A stretch of 64,000 bases of DNA. Origin: Hirsutella rhossiliensis (taxonomy: Eukaryota; Ascomycota; Sordariomycetes; Hypocreales; Ophiocordycipitaceae). The translations under genes were made by a program, and so were the position numbers. The notes under the pieces were generated by a model, which was given only the letters and a program-made list of their open reading frames with translations, was not told where the DNA came from and ran no database searches. The DNA is taken from positions 248,001 through 312,000 of the forward strand of contig NW_025408685.1 in NCBI RefSeq assembly GCF_020360975.1, in the 5' to 3' direction. This document shows positions 53,582 to 64,000 of the stretch, in pieces; within the stretch, counting starts at the first letter, position 1, and each line of letters starts with the position of its first letter.

Positions 53582-55969
53582 ACGTACCTCACTGAGTCAT
53601 GCAACGCACCACGTCATGCAACAAATTGCCCGACCGGCAAGCCAGAGCGAAAATTAATCCTGCAACCGACACAACCATTTAAAATACTATTAAACATTAC
53701 AATTATGTGAAACACTTCATACAGAGTCTATCTATATGATGGTTTTCTTAGGAAATATGAGCAGGCGGTCTTGTGGTCCGCCCAGACCTGAGAGACTGAG
53801 AAACCGGCCTCCATACTTCCCTGCGCTTCCGTCGAACGGGAGGTATACTCCGGGACTGTGGTCTCGAGCCACTGAAGCTTCAGAACCAATCTTTACCCTT
53901 TCTTCCTCCGAGTTGTTGCGTGGTTGAATGCCCGTCGCGCAAACCCGCTTCCAACGCCCTCGTTTTCTCACCGCTACCATGTCTTTTGTGCCCTCTTACA
54001 CCAGGCTTTGACGTAGCAGCTACCTCAAACTTGACTTCCCGAATAGCCTGGCGTTCAGCCTCGCGTGCAGACCTCTCTGCTTTTAATTTTGCTGCGGCCT
54101 CCCGTTTCTCAGCTCGCTTTGCCTCGCGCTCCGCAGCACGCTCTGTCTTCTCTCGAGAACGCTGCTCTCGCAAGGCCTGACGCATTGCAGCCCGCTGTTT
54201 TTCTTCTCGGCAGATTCTCGAGCCTTTTCTTCACGTGATATGGCTACCTGGAGTCGACGATCTTCAATGGCTTGCTTGCGCTGCTCGTCGGCCTGTGCCT
54301 TGTCCGTCTGACGTCGCCGCGCCAGTTCCACCTTGGCTGGACTGAAAAAGACCGGCTGGCCACCACTTTCTTCTGGATTGAAAAGGCCCAAGGCCTTTCT
54401 GCGTTTCCCTTTTTTATGTGCAAGTTTGAGCGCTTCCTGTAGATCTCGATTTTCGTGTTGTACGAGCTCATATTGTGTCGCCAGTTTCTCTGATGCTCGG
54501 GAGAGCGCTGTGACTCGGGAGTCCATCGGCCCTTCCTTGCGGAGACGGCGGGTAATGCGCCGAATAGCCCGAAGAGAGCCTGGAGTCTTCATCGCCCTTT
54601 CCTCAGATGCAGTTTGTGGGGGTGTCACATCACTGCTGTGGCTAATCTTGGACAATACTTTGCCGGGGTCGAGTGGATGGATTCCTGTGGCCCGCCAACC
54701 AGCCTCGATATTTTTGGCCGTAAATGCCTGGTTCCACGCATCACGAAAGAGTGGCCAAAAGTTCCGTTTGGTAAGGCGAATTAAACCCCATCCAATGGAC
54801 ATCAGCTGGTCGGAACCTTGAGCATAATAGGTGGAGAGTGCGGAAAACAGGCCAACATCGAGTGGTTGAAGCCGATGAGTTGAGTGCGATGGCAACACAG
54901 CAATGAGAATTCGATTCCGATCGGCATAGTCAATGAATTTCAGGTTAATGTGACTATTGTGACCGTCTAAAATTAAGAGACGGTAGGCACGACCAGCCTT
55001 TGCTTCGTATGGCAGTCAAATATGCGCTGAAGCCAGTGTAAACCCAGTGCGTCACAGCTCCAGCCGTTTTCCGTACTGGCGAAGAAGGCTACTTCGCTGG
55101 AATGGTCAAAATCCTCAAGCCAAGTATCTTGGAAGTCTTTGACTCCTTTGTAAATGAGGGCCGGTGGCAGGTACGAATAATCTGCACATATGGCAGCGAT
55201 CAGCGTGATGAACTCCCGGTTCCCGTCTTGGCTTGCCCCGACCAGTTTTCCGCGCCTGAGGGCTTCTCGGGGGACAACTCGCTTGGTGGAGCGAGAGAGA
55301 CCAATTTGGAATCCCTTCTCGTCAAAATTATAAACATTTGAGGACTGATGTTGTACTTTTCGATCTTTTCGCGGAGCTAGTTGGATTCGGTCAGAAATGG
55401 CGACTTTACGGCATTTGACCGAGTATTGTCGGCAGTATACCCTTGAAATGACGATAAAAGCAGTCTTACTAGATTGAAGAAGTTTTGAAATGCCTGGAAT
55501 TATCAGCAGCCTTCCGCTGATGATCTATGGTGCGCAAATACAAGCTCGAAAGACGGTCATGGTGTCGCTTGCGGAAGCGGCTCACCCAGTTGACACCAAG
55601 CTCTGTCCCTGCGATTTCCTCGGCGATATTCTTCAACATCTGAGGGTAGGCGGGATACCACGGTCGGTCAGCTTATTGACGTGCCCAATAAGAATCTCCT
55701 CCTGCGCGCTGGTGAGTTTCTGTCGCGAGTAAGAGTTCGCGTCGTGATTTGAGGCTGTTTTGCCTTTGAAGCGGCGCCACAGCGTGGATTTGTCGATATT
55801 GTATTTCCTCGCGGTCTCTGCATATTTAGGGCGATCTTGGGATTGCAGTTCTATAATTGCCTCTGCAATACGAGTGTTGTGGTCCATATCGCGTCAATCT
55901 GAAGAAGACGCGTCAGGTGTTGAAAATTGTTGCATGACCTAGTGCGTTGCATGACGCAGTGGGGTACGT
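53582..55969 (-). mobile_element. pogo/Fot1-like Tc1-mariner element, 2388 bp, nested in the LINE
   Basis: Terminal inverted repeats of about 43 bp with four mismatches lie at 53582-53624 (starting ACGTACCTCACTG) and 55927-55969 (ending GTGGGGTACGT... read as ACGTACCCCACTG inverted). TA is duplicated at 53580-53581 and 55970-55971, and the first LINE copy shows the empty site (CCTATATTTC). A transposase pseudogene fills the minus strand. An end fragment of the same family lies at 11681-11842. Confidence 0.93.
53883..55887 (-). pseudogene. pogo/Fot1-like transposase (frameshifted)
   Basis: From ATG 55887 the N-terminus has a Psq-type helix-turn-helix (YAETARKYNIDKSTLWRRF) and the beginning of a CENP-B-type domain (QEEILIGHVNKLTDRGIPP). 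Broken frames follow with WVSRFRKRH, NIYNFDEKGFQIGLSRS (first catalytic Asp) and YSYLPPALIYKG. A long frame (54898-54083) starts near the second part of the nuclease (PSHSTHRLQPLDVGLFSAL) and continues with GWRATGIHPLDPGKVLS, then a Lys/Arg/Glu-rich coiled-coil tail ending in another frame near 53883. At least four frame breaks make it inactive as read. Confidence 0.87.
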
Positions 55970-57886
55970 TATATTTCACGGCGACTCAGAGAAGCGCCCT
56001 GACCGAGCACTGCGATGGCTAGGCATCTGGCTCGACAGCACCCTGTCGTTCAAGACACACGTGGAAAAGTGGACAGCCAAGGCACAGGTCGTGGCCTATC
56101 ACTTGAAAAGTCTGGCAAACACCAAACATGGTCCTCTTCCCGGTGCCGTTCGCAGAGCCGTAAGAGCATGTATCGAACCGGTGCTGCTCCACGGCACCGA
56201 GGCATGGTACCCCGGATTAACCAGCCCGCGATGGACCCAGCCAGCAAAAGAAGGACCATCCGGGATACAGCAACTCATCCGAAAGATGAACAAGTCGCTT
56301 CACACATCCATCCGAGCCATCCTGCCTGTTTGGAGGACGACGCCGATCAATGCCCTCCATCGAGAGCGGCATTCCACCGGTGATACAACTGCTCGAGGGC
56401 GTCGCATGCGCTTCGCGGCCCGCCTCAAGTCTCTCGATGAAGCCCATCCGCTTGCGAAACGTACAGTCCGGCCCAAGCCCCTGTCATCCACAGGTCGATC
56501 AAACTGAAGTACCAGGTGCCGCGAGAAGGCTTCCGGACCCGACTTCGACGCAGTGACCAGCTGCTGCCTTGCAGCAGGCGGCCACTCCTCCCTCGCCGCT
56601 TCGGCGACGATCAGGCGCTGCCTCTGCAAACCGCCCCGAAAGACCAGTCAGCAGCGGATTTCCGCATTTGGCTCCGGTCAGTGCCACCACACACTCTGGT
56701 CGTCTACTCAGACGGATCGCTCTCCTCGGATGCAGCGGTCGGTTATGGCTATGCCATCCATCTGGATGGGCAAACCGTCCTAAGTGGCTGCGGCCGACTT
56801 GGGCCCGCTGAGGTTTTTGATGCAGAAGCGAAAGGCGCGCTCGAGGGCCTGCGCGCTGCCCTAAGCCTCCCACGATCGCAGAGGGTAGTCGTTTGTCTCG
56901 ACAACATCGCGGCGGCAACATGCCTCAGAGGCATGCCGGCAGACTCCTCCCAGGATGTCTTCCTCGAGTTCCAGGCCCTGGCCACAGCACACGGTGCCAC
57001 GGAGGTCCGCTGGATCCCCGGCCACACCAGCATCCCAGGCAACGAGCAGGCCGATGCCTTAGCGAAAGCAGGAACCTCTCAACCCGAGCCCGCAGGCGCT
57101 GTCCCGACACTGGCATATCTGCGCAGGGCTGCTAGGCAGCAGCCTAAAAGTGCATTTAAAGCCTGGTGGGAAGCCTCTGCACCCGAACAGTACAAGCCAC
57201 TGCACCTGCCGACGACCGGCTGCCCCGGAGCTCAAACTCCCCGACCGCTACTCCACCACTTGCTTGCAGCCCGAACCCGTCACGGGGACTTTGCCGACTA
57301 CCACGAGAGGTTCAACCACGACGATGCGCGACTGACGTGCTCATGTGGCCGACGAAAGAGCCAAACCATGTCTTTTATTGCCGAAAGATCGAGCCGCGGC
57401 ATCGGATGAGGCTGACACCTCACCGACTGCAGCAGTCAATCGCGCAATAGGCAGAGACTTCGACAGATTCGTCAAGCTGGCGAAGGCGACCTCCTTCTTT
57501 GAATGGGCTTGCCCTCGCCACTAGGCGGCTGTATCATCTTTCCCTCACCTCTTTCCTTTGTTCAACTTCCCCCCGGATTCGGCCAGGCAGAGGGTGCTGC
57601 AACACCCTTTGCCCGGCCGGGTCAACTGAGGCTGCGCTCTGCAGTCTCCGACAACGGTCCCTTGAGACCAAAACTGAATGGCAATCTCACTGCCGCGCCT
57701 GTACGACCCGCTGACGGGCACCAGGTTCAACACGGAGCGCCTCAGAGCCGATGAAATGCTGGATGGTGGTTTGTTTACGTTTGCGAGGGGAAACTGTAGA
57801 CAGCCCTAGCTCAGCACGTCCTGTGCCCCACCGGGACCTGAGCGGCCTCACGGCCGCTGGACGAAAAATACACATACATACATACA

Positions 57887-57901
57887 TGTCGATCGTCCTG
57901 T
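57887..57901 (+). repeat. Target-site duplication of the second LINE, right copy
   Basis: Exact repeat of 53174-53188 directly after the ACAT tail. Confidence 0.88.
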
Positions 57902-58847
57902 ACGAAAATTTCTGGGATATTGTCTCGGTCTCGGTCGCGCATGCTCACTTCGGTTCTTTTCGACTTGCTCTCTGAAGAAGTGCCTCAGTCGCTCTGCCTC
58001 GTCATCATCTAGGACCCCATCGCCAGATGCGAGTGAAACGTGCCACGAAAGACTCTCGGTTTTCTACCTCATGAGTGGAAGAATCTCCCTTCCATGAATA
58101 ATCCGATAGAGTGCGTGGCGCTGCTGCTACACTGCGACCCAATTCGCAACGGCGAAGTCCATACTCTGAAGTACCAAATTGAGTTTCCCATTCACCCGCC
58201 TCATTTCGGCTATGAGATCGATAAGCAGAACGTTCGATTCGTCGCCGGCGGAGCTCTGGAGATCTTCTGCCCGATCGGGCGATACAGGTATTGTCGCATT
58301 CAGGATACGCATGATGAAACGCGCGATTGTTAAGCGACGAGATGGAACTTTCTAGATAGCATCACAAAGCAGCCTGGGTGGCAAGTGGCAAATTCGCCAC
58401 CGCAAGGCAGTCACATTCCCTCAGGACTATAAGAAGACAGAACTTCTCACATTCAGTTTAGATAGACGACAATGAAAAAGATTGACTCCTACCCTCATTT
58501 TATTGCGAGAGGTATCGTCAGAGCCCTCATTTCCTGTTCACGAGTCGGTGAGGAAGACTTTGACCGCTGACTTGGGCGGCGCTGAGCTCCCGAAAGCGCT
58601 GAAAGCGGCCGAGTTCGCCAGAAAAAACGCTGGTTTTGCAATCGTATTGCTTGCAGACTGGACCATTAGCTAATCCCGCTTGCGAGGGCGCCATATGAGG
58701 CCCAACGGGACGGCTCGCCTTATCCTCATCTTGTTTTTGCCTCCAGAGACGGCCATTGCTCTTATTGCGCATGATATGGCGCTGGCTTCGTTAGTCACTT
58801 TTTGGAGAAATAACGACCCATCCCCCCTTAAAAGAGCCGAGAAAGCA
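57902..58847. other. Sequence upstream of the split ankyrin gene; exons not resolved
   Basis: About 950 bp. On the minus strand a frame with DEAERLRHFFREQVEKNR (about 58008-57950) could be an ankyrin-gene exon, but I found no splice pair that joins it in phase to 53188. A 97-codon plus-strand frame (58040-58333) has no known domain. No confident gene. Confidence 0.4.
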
Positions 58848-58863
58848 AAAATACTTCGAACAC

Positions 58864-58965
58864 CCGTTAAGTTGCCAAGGCAAGGGGCTTAACGGCTGAA
58901 TATCCAGCCCGAAGGGTGAACATCGTATACCTGTAATTGAACTTTCCTAGGGGGGGACCCCCTAG
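58864..58965 (-). repeat. Helitron family 1 3' subterminal hairpins, copy B
   Basis: CCGTTAAG (58864-58871) with CTTAACGG (58888-58895), and CCTAGGGGG...CCCCCTAG (58946-58965). Same layout as copy A. Confidence 0.7.
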
Positions 58966-59240
58966 AACCCCCCTCGCCTGCCGCGGGCAACATGCTGTTT
59001 AAACCGCTTCAACCTGCAGCCTAATAATCTCTCTACTGCTTCCTGACAGGCCCAATCTAACTACATACCGTATATCGAATCTCCCCCTTCCCGGTAGCTT
59101 ATAGGAAGACGCCGTTTAGTCAAGGTAGAGTGGTGTATACGGTGGATTGGTCAGCTGTTGAGTCTGACGCCGTTGTTGGTCAGCGAGGCGCATCTTCATC
59201 CCTGCCTTGTAGTTAGCCGTGAACGCGGTACGTAGGAAAC

Positions 59241-62200
59241 TCAGGCGTATAAACCTTCTGTCGGCGTGTACTTATAGAGGCTCTGGCGATCGAAAGGCGC
59301 CTCAAGGAGTAAGCCTTGCAGCGACGTAACCCGTGACACAGCAACATAGCTAATACCGGCCTGGAAGTCGCGTGTAGCGAGGTCAGTAACTATTTGATCC
59401 TTCGTTAGGCTCTGGCATTTGTGAACCGTGATAGCAAACGCCACCATCAGGGGAAACTGCGTGCGAGCGCAGGTCTCGTTGCCCACTAGAAATCACGCCT
59501 GACTGGCAGGATGGGTGAGATTTTCCTGCCTTCGTTAGTTGTTAGATATGGCGGTCCGTCGTAGCCATCAAAGTCCACCATAATAACGGCTGGGGGATCT
59601 TCCAATGGTTCGGCGCCTGTGTTCCAGCCGATATCGTATATAGTACCCTGGGCGCCGTTAACTAGGCCAGCTGGCTGCCATAGGTTAGTTGTGAGCATTA
59701 CCCTGGCGCCCTTAGCAACAGGGAACTTGTTAGATAGATTGCCAGCATTGTCGCTTGGTGCCTGCCCCGCGCCTTTGCCCTGATTTTTTGCCTCCACCTG
59801 CATTGCCGGGGCGTTGAGATGCACCATATGCTCGTAATTGTATTCGTTGACCCTGGCCTTTGTAGAATACACCCGCAAAGCGGCCCCGAAGCTGTCAACC
59901 TCGCTCTGCGTTAGTTTGGCCTGTACCCGATTGCTAAGGAGGTTCCAGGACGGTATGGATAACTTGACTTCACGCAGTTCCTGCAACGCCTGACGGAACT
60001 GGGCCTGATCATCACCAGCCTGGCGCTGTGCCGTGGTCAGGAAGACGGTGCGGTCAAATAACCGGTAGGCCACCTGCCCTCTCCTTTCCAACGAAGACAG
60101 GCCGGTGCTAGTCGAATACAGGGGCTTCTGCCGGACTGGTGGCAACTGGAAGAAATCGCCCACAAGCAAGACGCTCACCCCACCAAAGAACTCGAGGTTA
60201 CGCTGTGGAAAGGCCTGCCGCAGACGGGAATCGATCCGCGCGAGCTGCTCAAGCCCTAGCATGCTCTTTTCATCGATAACGAGGTATTTGACGTGCCGTA
60301 GGCGGGACTGAAGGGCGGCTGCGTCGGCTGGGGGAAGGTCGGTAAAAGTACCTCCTACCGGGAGGCGTAGCAACGAATGAATGGTACTGCCCTGTATCTG
60401 GTTACTCGCAACGCCTGTTGGCGCAACACGGCAAATAGGACTAGGATTCGGTAGGGCGGCTGCCTGGAGATGGGAGGAAAGCACCTTGATAAGGAATGAC
60501 TTGCCTGTACCACCACCACCATCAACGTGAAGAAGGATTTGAGCAGGATTTTGCGCCTGGAAGTGACCCATAAATGTGTCATACACGAGCCGTTGTTGTG
60601 GGTTCAGCCGATCACGCCAGTGAGGCCAAGGACCTCCACATCGTTGGCCATAGGGTGGCTAGCGATTAGGTCTTTCCAGTAACCGTCTCGAAGTTCCGGA
60701 TAAGTACCTACATGCCGTGTCCAGTCGTAATTGACGTCGATATCGCGGCGGCCAAGTAGGTCGAGACCTTCCTGGGTAAGGGGGTTGTCAGGTAAAAGAG
60801 CGGCGAGGCGAATCCAGTCTTCGTCATCAAATTCTTCCTCCACAGGCAGAGCCTCGTATTGATCCTCTTGAGGCTGTAATCGAGCCTCTTTTGGCCGGCC
60901 GTAATGGTCATCACCATGACTGTGGTGCTGCCAACAATAGGAGAAAGCCTCAACGTGAGAACTAAAAGCTGGCTGTCAAAGGTGAGGAGCTCATCAAGGC
61001 GGCGATGTGGGTGGTTTAATGTTAGCTTTACACGGCAGTAATCTGGCCACTGTTGTCCTTCTGGATCAACCTGATAGCGAGGAAAGTAAACCAACACACG
61101 AGGCCTGCCATTAACGTTGCCTGGCCGCCATTGCTTCCATGTGGAAGAGTCCCAGAGCGGAAATTCCAGTGTTTGAGGAAGGAAACGAAGGTCAGGTCCT
61201 TCAGGGCTTCCGGGCGTCGACCATACTTTTCGTAGACGTTGGGGGCCTCGTCAACCTCACCGCCGTCAATACGTAGGGAGCGGGAATGCCTGTCAGGATG
61301 ACGGCAGTCAACGTACAGGCAGGTTCGTGAGCCCTCCTGTAACGGCAGGCCGAGGAGTAAGTGGCTAACCTCCTGCTTCGAGTAATCCCGCTCAGCAACT
61401 AGCTGATTCAGGAGCTTTGACGTGAAGGAAACCAGGGGGTTGTGGTCCTTGACCCGGGGCATCAGCGCCTTCCCAATCTGGGCAAAAGACTCGCTCTTCT
61501 TTTCCGACTTGGAGCAGTATTTGGCTGCGTAATCGATCACCTGCTGGAGGCTCGTGCAGGGCGAAACATCTGTATTGGCTAGCCATGAAACGGTGAGCAA
61601 GCGGTTGTAGTGGTTAATCTGACCATCGTTCCTCTCACCCTGAAGCTCCAGTGCTTGGAGTGAGGAGCCTTGTCAAGGGAGGCTAGTAGGCGCTGGTCGT
61701 GAGGAAATCCAAAGCGGCACTCTACCCGCTTGGTATGCTTATTGAGCTGCATACAGTAGTTGTTGCAGCGGTGGCGTTGCACGCGGTTGACTACCATGGA
61801 TAGAAACTGAACGGTAAGTGGCTGCTGTAATAGATTGATGATCAGGGGATTCCCTTCCCCGGGCGCCTGTATTCGTTGAGGCTCTGGGTTGACAGCAGAT
61901 ACGTGATATCCCCAGATACGGGCAAATCGCTCCCGGGACTGATCATCGTCAGGATCCAAGTCTGGGTGGCCATTCAACCAATACAGGCCATGGTGGTGAC
62001 TGGACCCCCTACCCTGCCACTCGTAGCGACCCCAAAAGTCCGTCAGGTTAAACTTCTGCTTCAGCACAATGGTTCTAAAAAGCGTATACCGCTTATGAAA
62101 GTGGTAAGCGGCGATGTGGGCGTTGTCTCGCAGTAGTTGCCGGGACAGGGCCATCCGGGCCGCCTCAGGAGCTGCTTGCCACTCGTTAAATCGAGGCATA

Positions 62201-64000
62201 TGACGGTACAGGGACTCCCAGTGGTAATCAGCTGCACTTGCAGTAACGAAAAGGCCAGGCCTGCCTAGGTTATAGGCACATGCTTCCAATTCCTTCCTTT
62301 GTTTATACCAATACGGCCGGGTGCCCCCTGATTACCGCGGCTTGGCGCGTGATCGACTGGATCAGGGCCTGAGCCTCCGGCTCGTCAGGCTTAGCCATTG
62401 CTTCCTCTAGGTCAGCGCGTGTAAGGGCCTGATGGCGGCCGTCGCGTTGCTTGACGAAATAGCCGCTTCGTTTTCGGACCTGCGCACGTAAAAGCGTGTT
62501 GAGGGCGACGAAAGGCCATGTCTTACTCCTGCGAACCGAAGGCAATGGCATCCGGTGTTGAGCCTGCGCGCTAGGCGGCATATGCTCAACATCAGCCATA
62601 CGCTCAGAGTCAGGGGCAAGATTAAGGAATCGGGACTGCAGGGCGTTTAGTTCGGTATCGGTAACCTGCAAATCAGGGATCGCTGATGCGTCGGCATCGA
62701 AGGATCCTCTTCTGAGGCCTCCTCAACAGGGCCTTGAGGTACCTCGCCGCCAGGTATGTCAGCCACTTGGCTGGCAACGGAATCAACTATGCTGCCGTCA
62801 AGAGGAAGCCGTTGCAGGCGATCCCGGCTCACGACGATATCGCGATAGCCCGGGTGGTGGCGCCGTAGGTAATGCAGCCAGGTCAACAGGCATGAACGGC
62901 GTACCCGGAAATCGCGAGCAAACTGCTGCTGGAAGCGAGGGTCGCCCTCCATATTTGGAGGCCGTAGGAGCACGATATCTAGCTCCTCCGGTAGCACTGG
63001 GAGCTCTTCAAATAGCCTACCAACGTTGCGAAGAAAGTGGACAACGTGGCCTCGATATTTATATTGAGCGCCACGCACTTGTAGGACCTTGACGTGTACG
63101 TGAATCCTAGCGATAAGCATCTCCTCAACCATCGTTAGATCGGGTAGATTGCCGGGGACTTCCCCAAAGTCAAGGTTATTTGTAGCGCTGAAGAAGTAGG
63201 GCTCGTCGGCGGCTTTCTTCCTGTCTCGACTAATGCAGCGGCTACAGATTCCCAAGCTGTTTCGCTTCATATCGAACCAACGCTCATGACAACGAAGGCA
63301 ACTATGCATCTCATCGTCATTCAGAGCAGTATGGAACTCCCACACAAGGGCCTGATCTTCCTCACCAAGGGCAGGCAAGTTAAGGTCCCCGGTAAAAGGC
63401 GGATCAATACTCTGATCAAACTGTCGCTCTTGCGGCTGTGTGCCTTGACGTGTATAATGGCCGCGGCGATGACCCTGTAGCAAGAATGAAGGAGTGGTAG
63501 GAAGCGGTTCCTGTGGTATAGGAGTGCCTTGCACAACAGGAGCTGTAGGAGGAGTGTCTTGAATCGGTGTGCCCAGAACTACTGTTGGCAGGCTAAGGGT
63601 AGGAAGGATAGGGGAAGGTCCCTCTATAGCACTTGGGGTAGATGGCCCCAGCGGAGGTCTAGGCAGTATCAGTGCAGGAGCCAGGCCACGAAATAAAGCA
63701 GGCGTGGCAGGACGTTGTAGGCCGTTCACAGGCGCAGGCGTTGGCGCAGTCCGCCTTGGAGGCGTCAGGTTAGCTAGCGAATCCGTCCTCTTCGTCACTC
63801 TGCGTAGCGATGGCCTCGAGGCGATATTCCGCATTGCGGCAACGGCGACTCGCGATTCGGTTACCTGTTCCTTTCGGCGTGCCCTACAGCTAGCGCACTG
63901 ACCTGTAAACTTCGTAGGGTCCTTGACGCTTCGAAATTCGACTTCGGGCTGGTCTTGCTTGCAGGTACGGCAGTTGCGGACTGCCTGGGGTATATCGTTC
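59241..64000 (-). pseudogene. Helitron family 1 Rep-helicase, copy B (partial at the right edge)
   Basis: The start codon lies just outside the window; the first visible residues are DIPQAVRNCRTCKQ. One frame of 395 codons (63834-62647) covers the linker, CLRCHERWFD with CSRC, and the DUF6570-like block. A Rep frame (62289-61579) has the HUH site RGSSHHHGLYWL near 62005, and VIDYAAKYCSK with the Tyr pair lies near 61520. The helicase is one 366-codon frame (60586-59486) with GGGGTGKSF, VIDEKSMLG and LLVGDFFQLPPV; a single shift near 59490 separates it from ITVHKCQSLTKD and YVAVSRVTSLQGL. A deletion near 62530 fuses SVRRS to TWPFVALNTLL and removes the block that includes the AFPTLL motif. Confidence 0.87.

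Larger units (their letters stand above)
53189..57524 (+). pseudogene. LINE ORF2 3' half, interrupted by a DNA transposon
   Basis: Before the nested element (to 53581) lies the end of the reverse transcriptase, with QCGLPQGSPVSPILFLLYTE and YADDTGILCIGNSLEKTAER, intact here although broken in the first copy. After it (from 55970) come the connection region, RNase H (VVYSDGSLSSDAAVGYG, then VFDAEAKGALEGLRAAL, VRWIPGHTSIPGNEQADALA) and the zinc tail CSCGRRKSQTMSF, ending in another frame at 57524. RNase H is one unbroken frame from 56516 to 57409. Not functional, since its 5' half is missing. Confidence 0.88.
53189..57886 (+). mobile_element. 5'-truncated LINE, second copy, with a nested pogo element
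   Basis: Starts at the position equal to 7546 of the full LINE and ends in the same stem-loop and ACAT tail. Exact 15-bp target duplications flank it. Removing the nested element (53582-55969 plus its TA) leaves about 2308 bp against 2304 bp in the first copy. Differences are mostly run-length changes. It landed in an ankyrin-repeat gene. Confidence 0.92.
58848..64000 (-). mobile_element. Helitron, family 1, copy B (continues past the right edge)
   Basis: The 3' side matches copy A from AAAATACTTCG inward, including both hairpins, while the flank differs. The Rep-helicase frame continues to the last base of the window, so the 5' end is outside. Confidence 0.85.

Noticed and set aside
57150..57754. 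Several short plus-strand frames in the LINE 3' region
   Set aside because: Alternative frames of ORF2 and its 3' UTR; the real ORF2 end is fixed by AKATSFFEWACPRH.

Overview
The window looks like nuclear DNA of a filamentous ascomycete (Pezizomycotina). The evidence is short introns of 51-118 nt with GT-AG borders, a fungal STAND-type N-terminal domain gene, and a typical fungal transposon set: pogo/Fot1-like Tc1-mariner, Tad-like LINE, hAT, Crypton with a GCR1_C domain, Ty1-copia and Helitrons. I cannot name the species. Roughly 80 percent of the window is mobile DNA, mostly broken by single-base indels and not visibly by C-to-T decay.

Layout, left to right. A hAT transposase pseudogene runs off the left edge (1-2218). 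A 788-bp internally deleted pogo element follows (2785-3572), with perfect 27-bp inverted ends and a TA duplication. A full-length LINE (3956-9849) sits between 16-bp target duplications, with ORF1 and ORF2 joined by an ATGA stop-start overlap. Next come a palindrome-rich patch, a lone 302-codon ORF resembling the start of fungal DUF6589 proteins, a Tc1-mariner end cut by a copia LTR, and a copia element lacking reverse transcriptase (11843-15231). Host-like sequence at 16.2-17.6 kb carries a two-exon STAND N-domain gene. A Crypton (19.1-22.5 kb) is bounded by inverted TGTCACAGGTCC. A three-exon 3-hydroxyisobutyrate-dehydrogenase-like gene occupies 23492-24636, followed by a tRNA-like Pol III sequence near 24.83 kb.

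The right half is dominated by Helitrons of two families. Family 1 has two copies on the minus strand (about 25343-30.3 kb, and 58848 to beyond the right edge). Family 2 has two large copies lying head to tail on the plus strand (about 30.77-41.64 and 41.64-51.48 kb). Each encodes a zinc-finger/DUF6570-like, HUH-Rep and PIF1-type helicase protein, but with different accessory genes: a divergent OB-like gene in the first and a MYND zinc-finger gene in the second. Beyond the array lie a two-exon F-box-like gene (51561-52325) and an ankyrin-repeat gene split by a 5'-truncated LINE (53189-57886), itself split by a 2.39-kb pogo element (53582-55969).

Only four to six genes look like host genes: the STAND N-domain gene, the dehydrogenase, the F-box-like gene, the broken ankyrin gene, and possibly the MYND and DUF6589-like ORFs. 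The two LINE copies differ mainly by homopolymer length, so some apparent frameshifts in repeats may be uncorrected sequencing errors rather than true decay.
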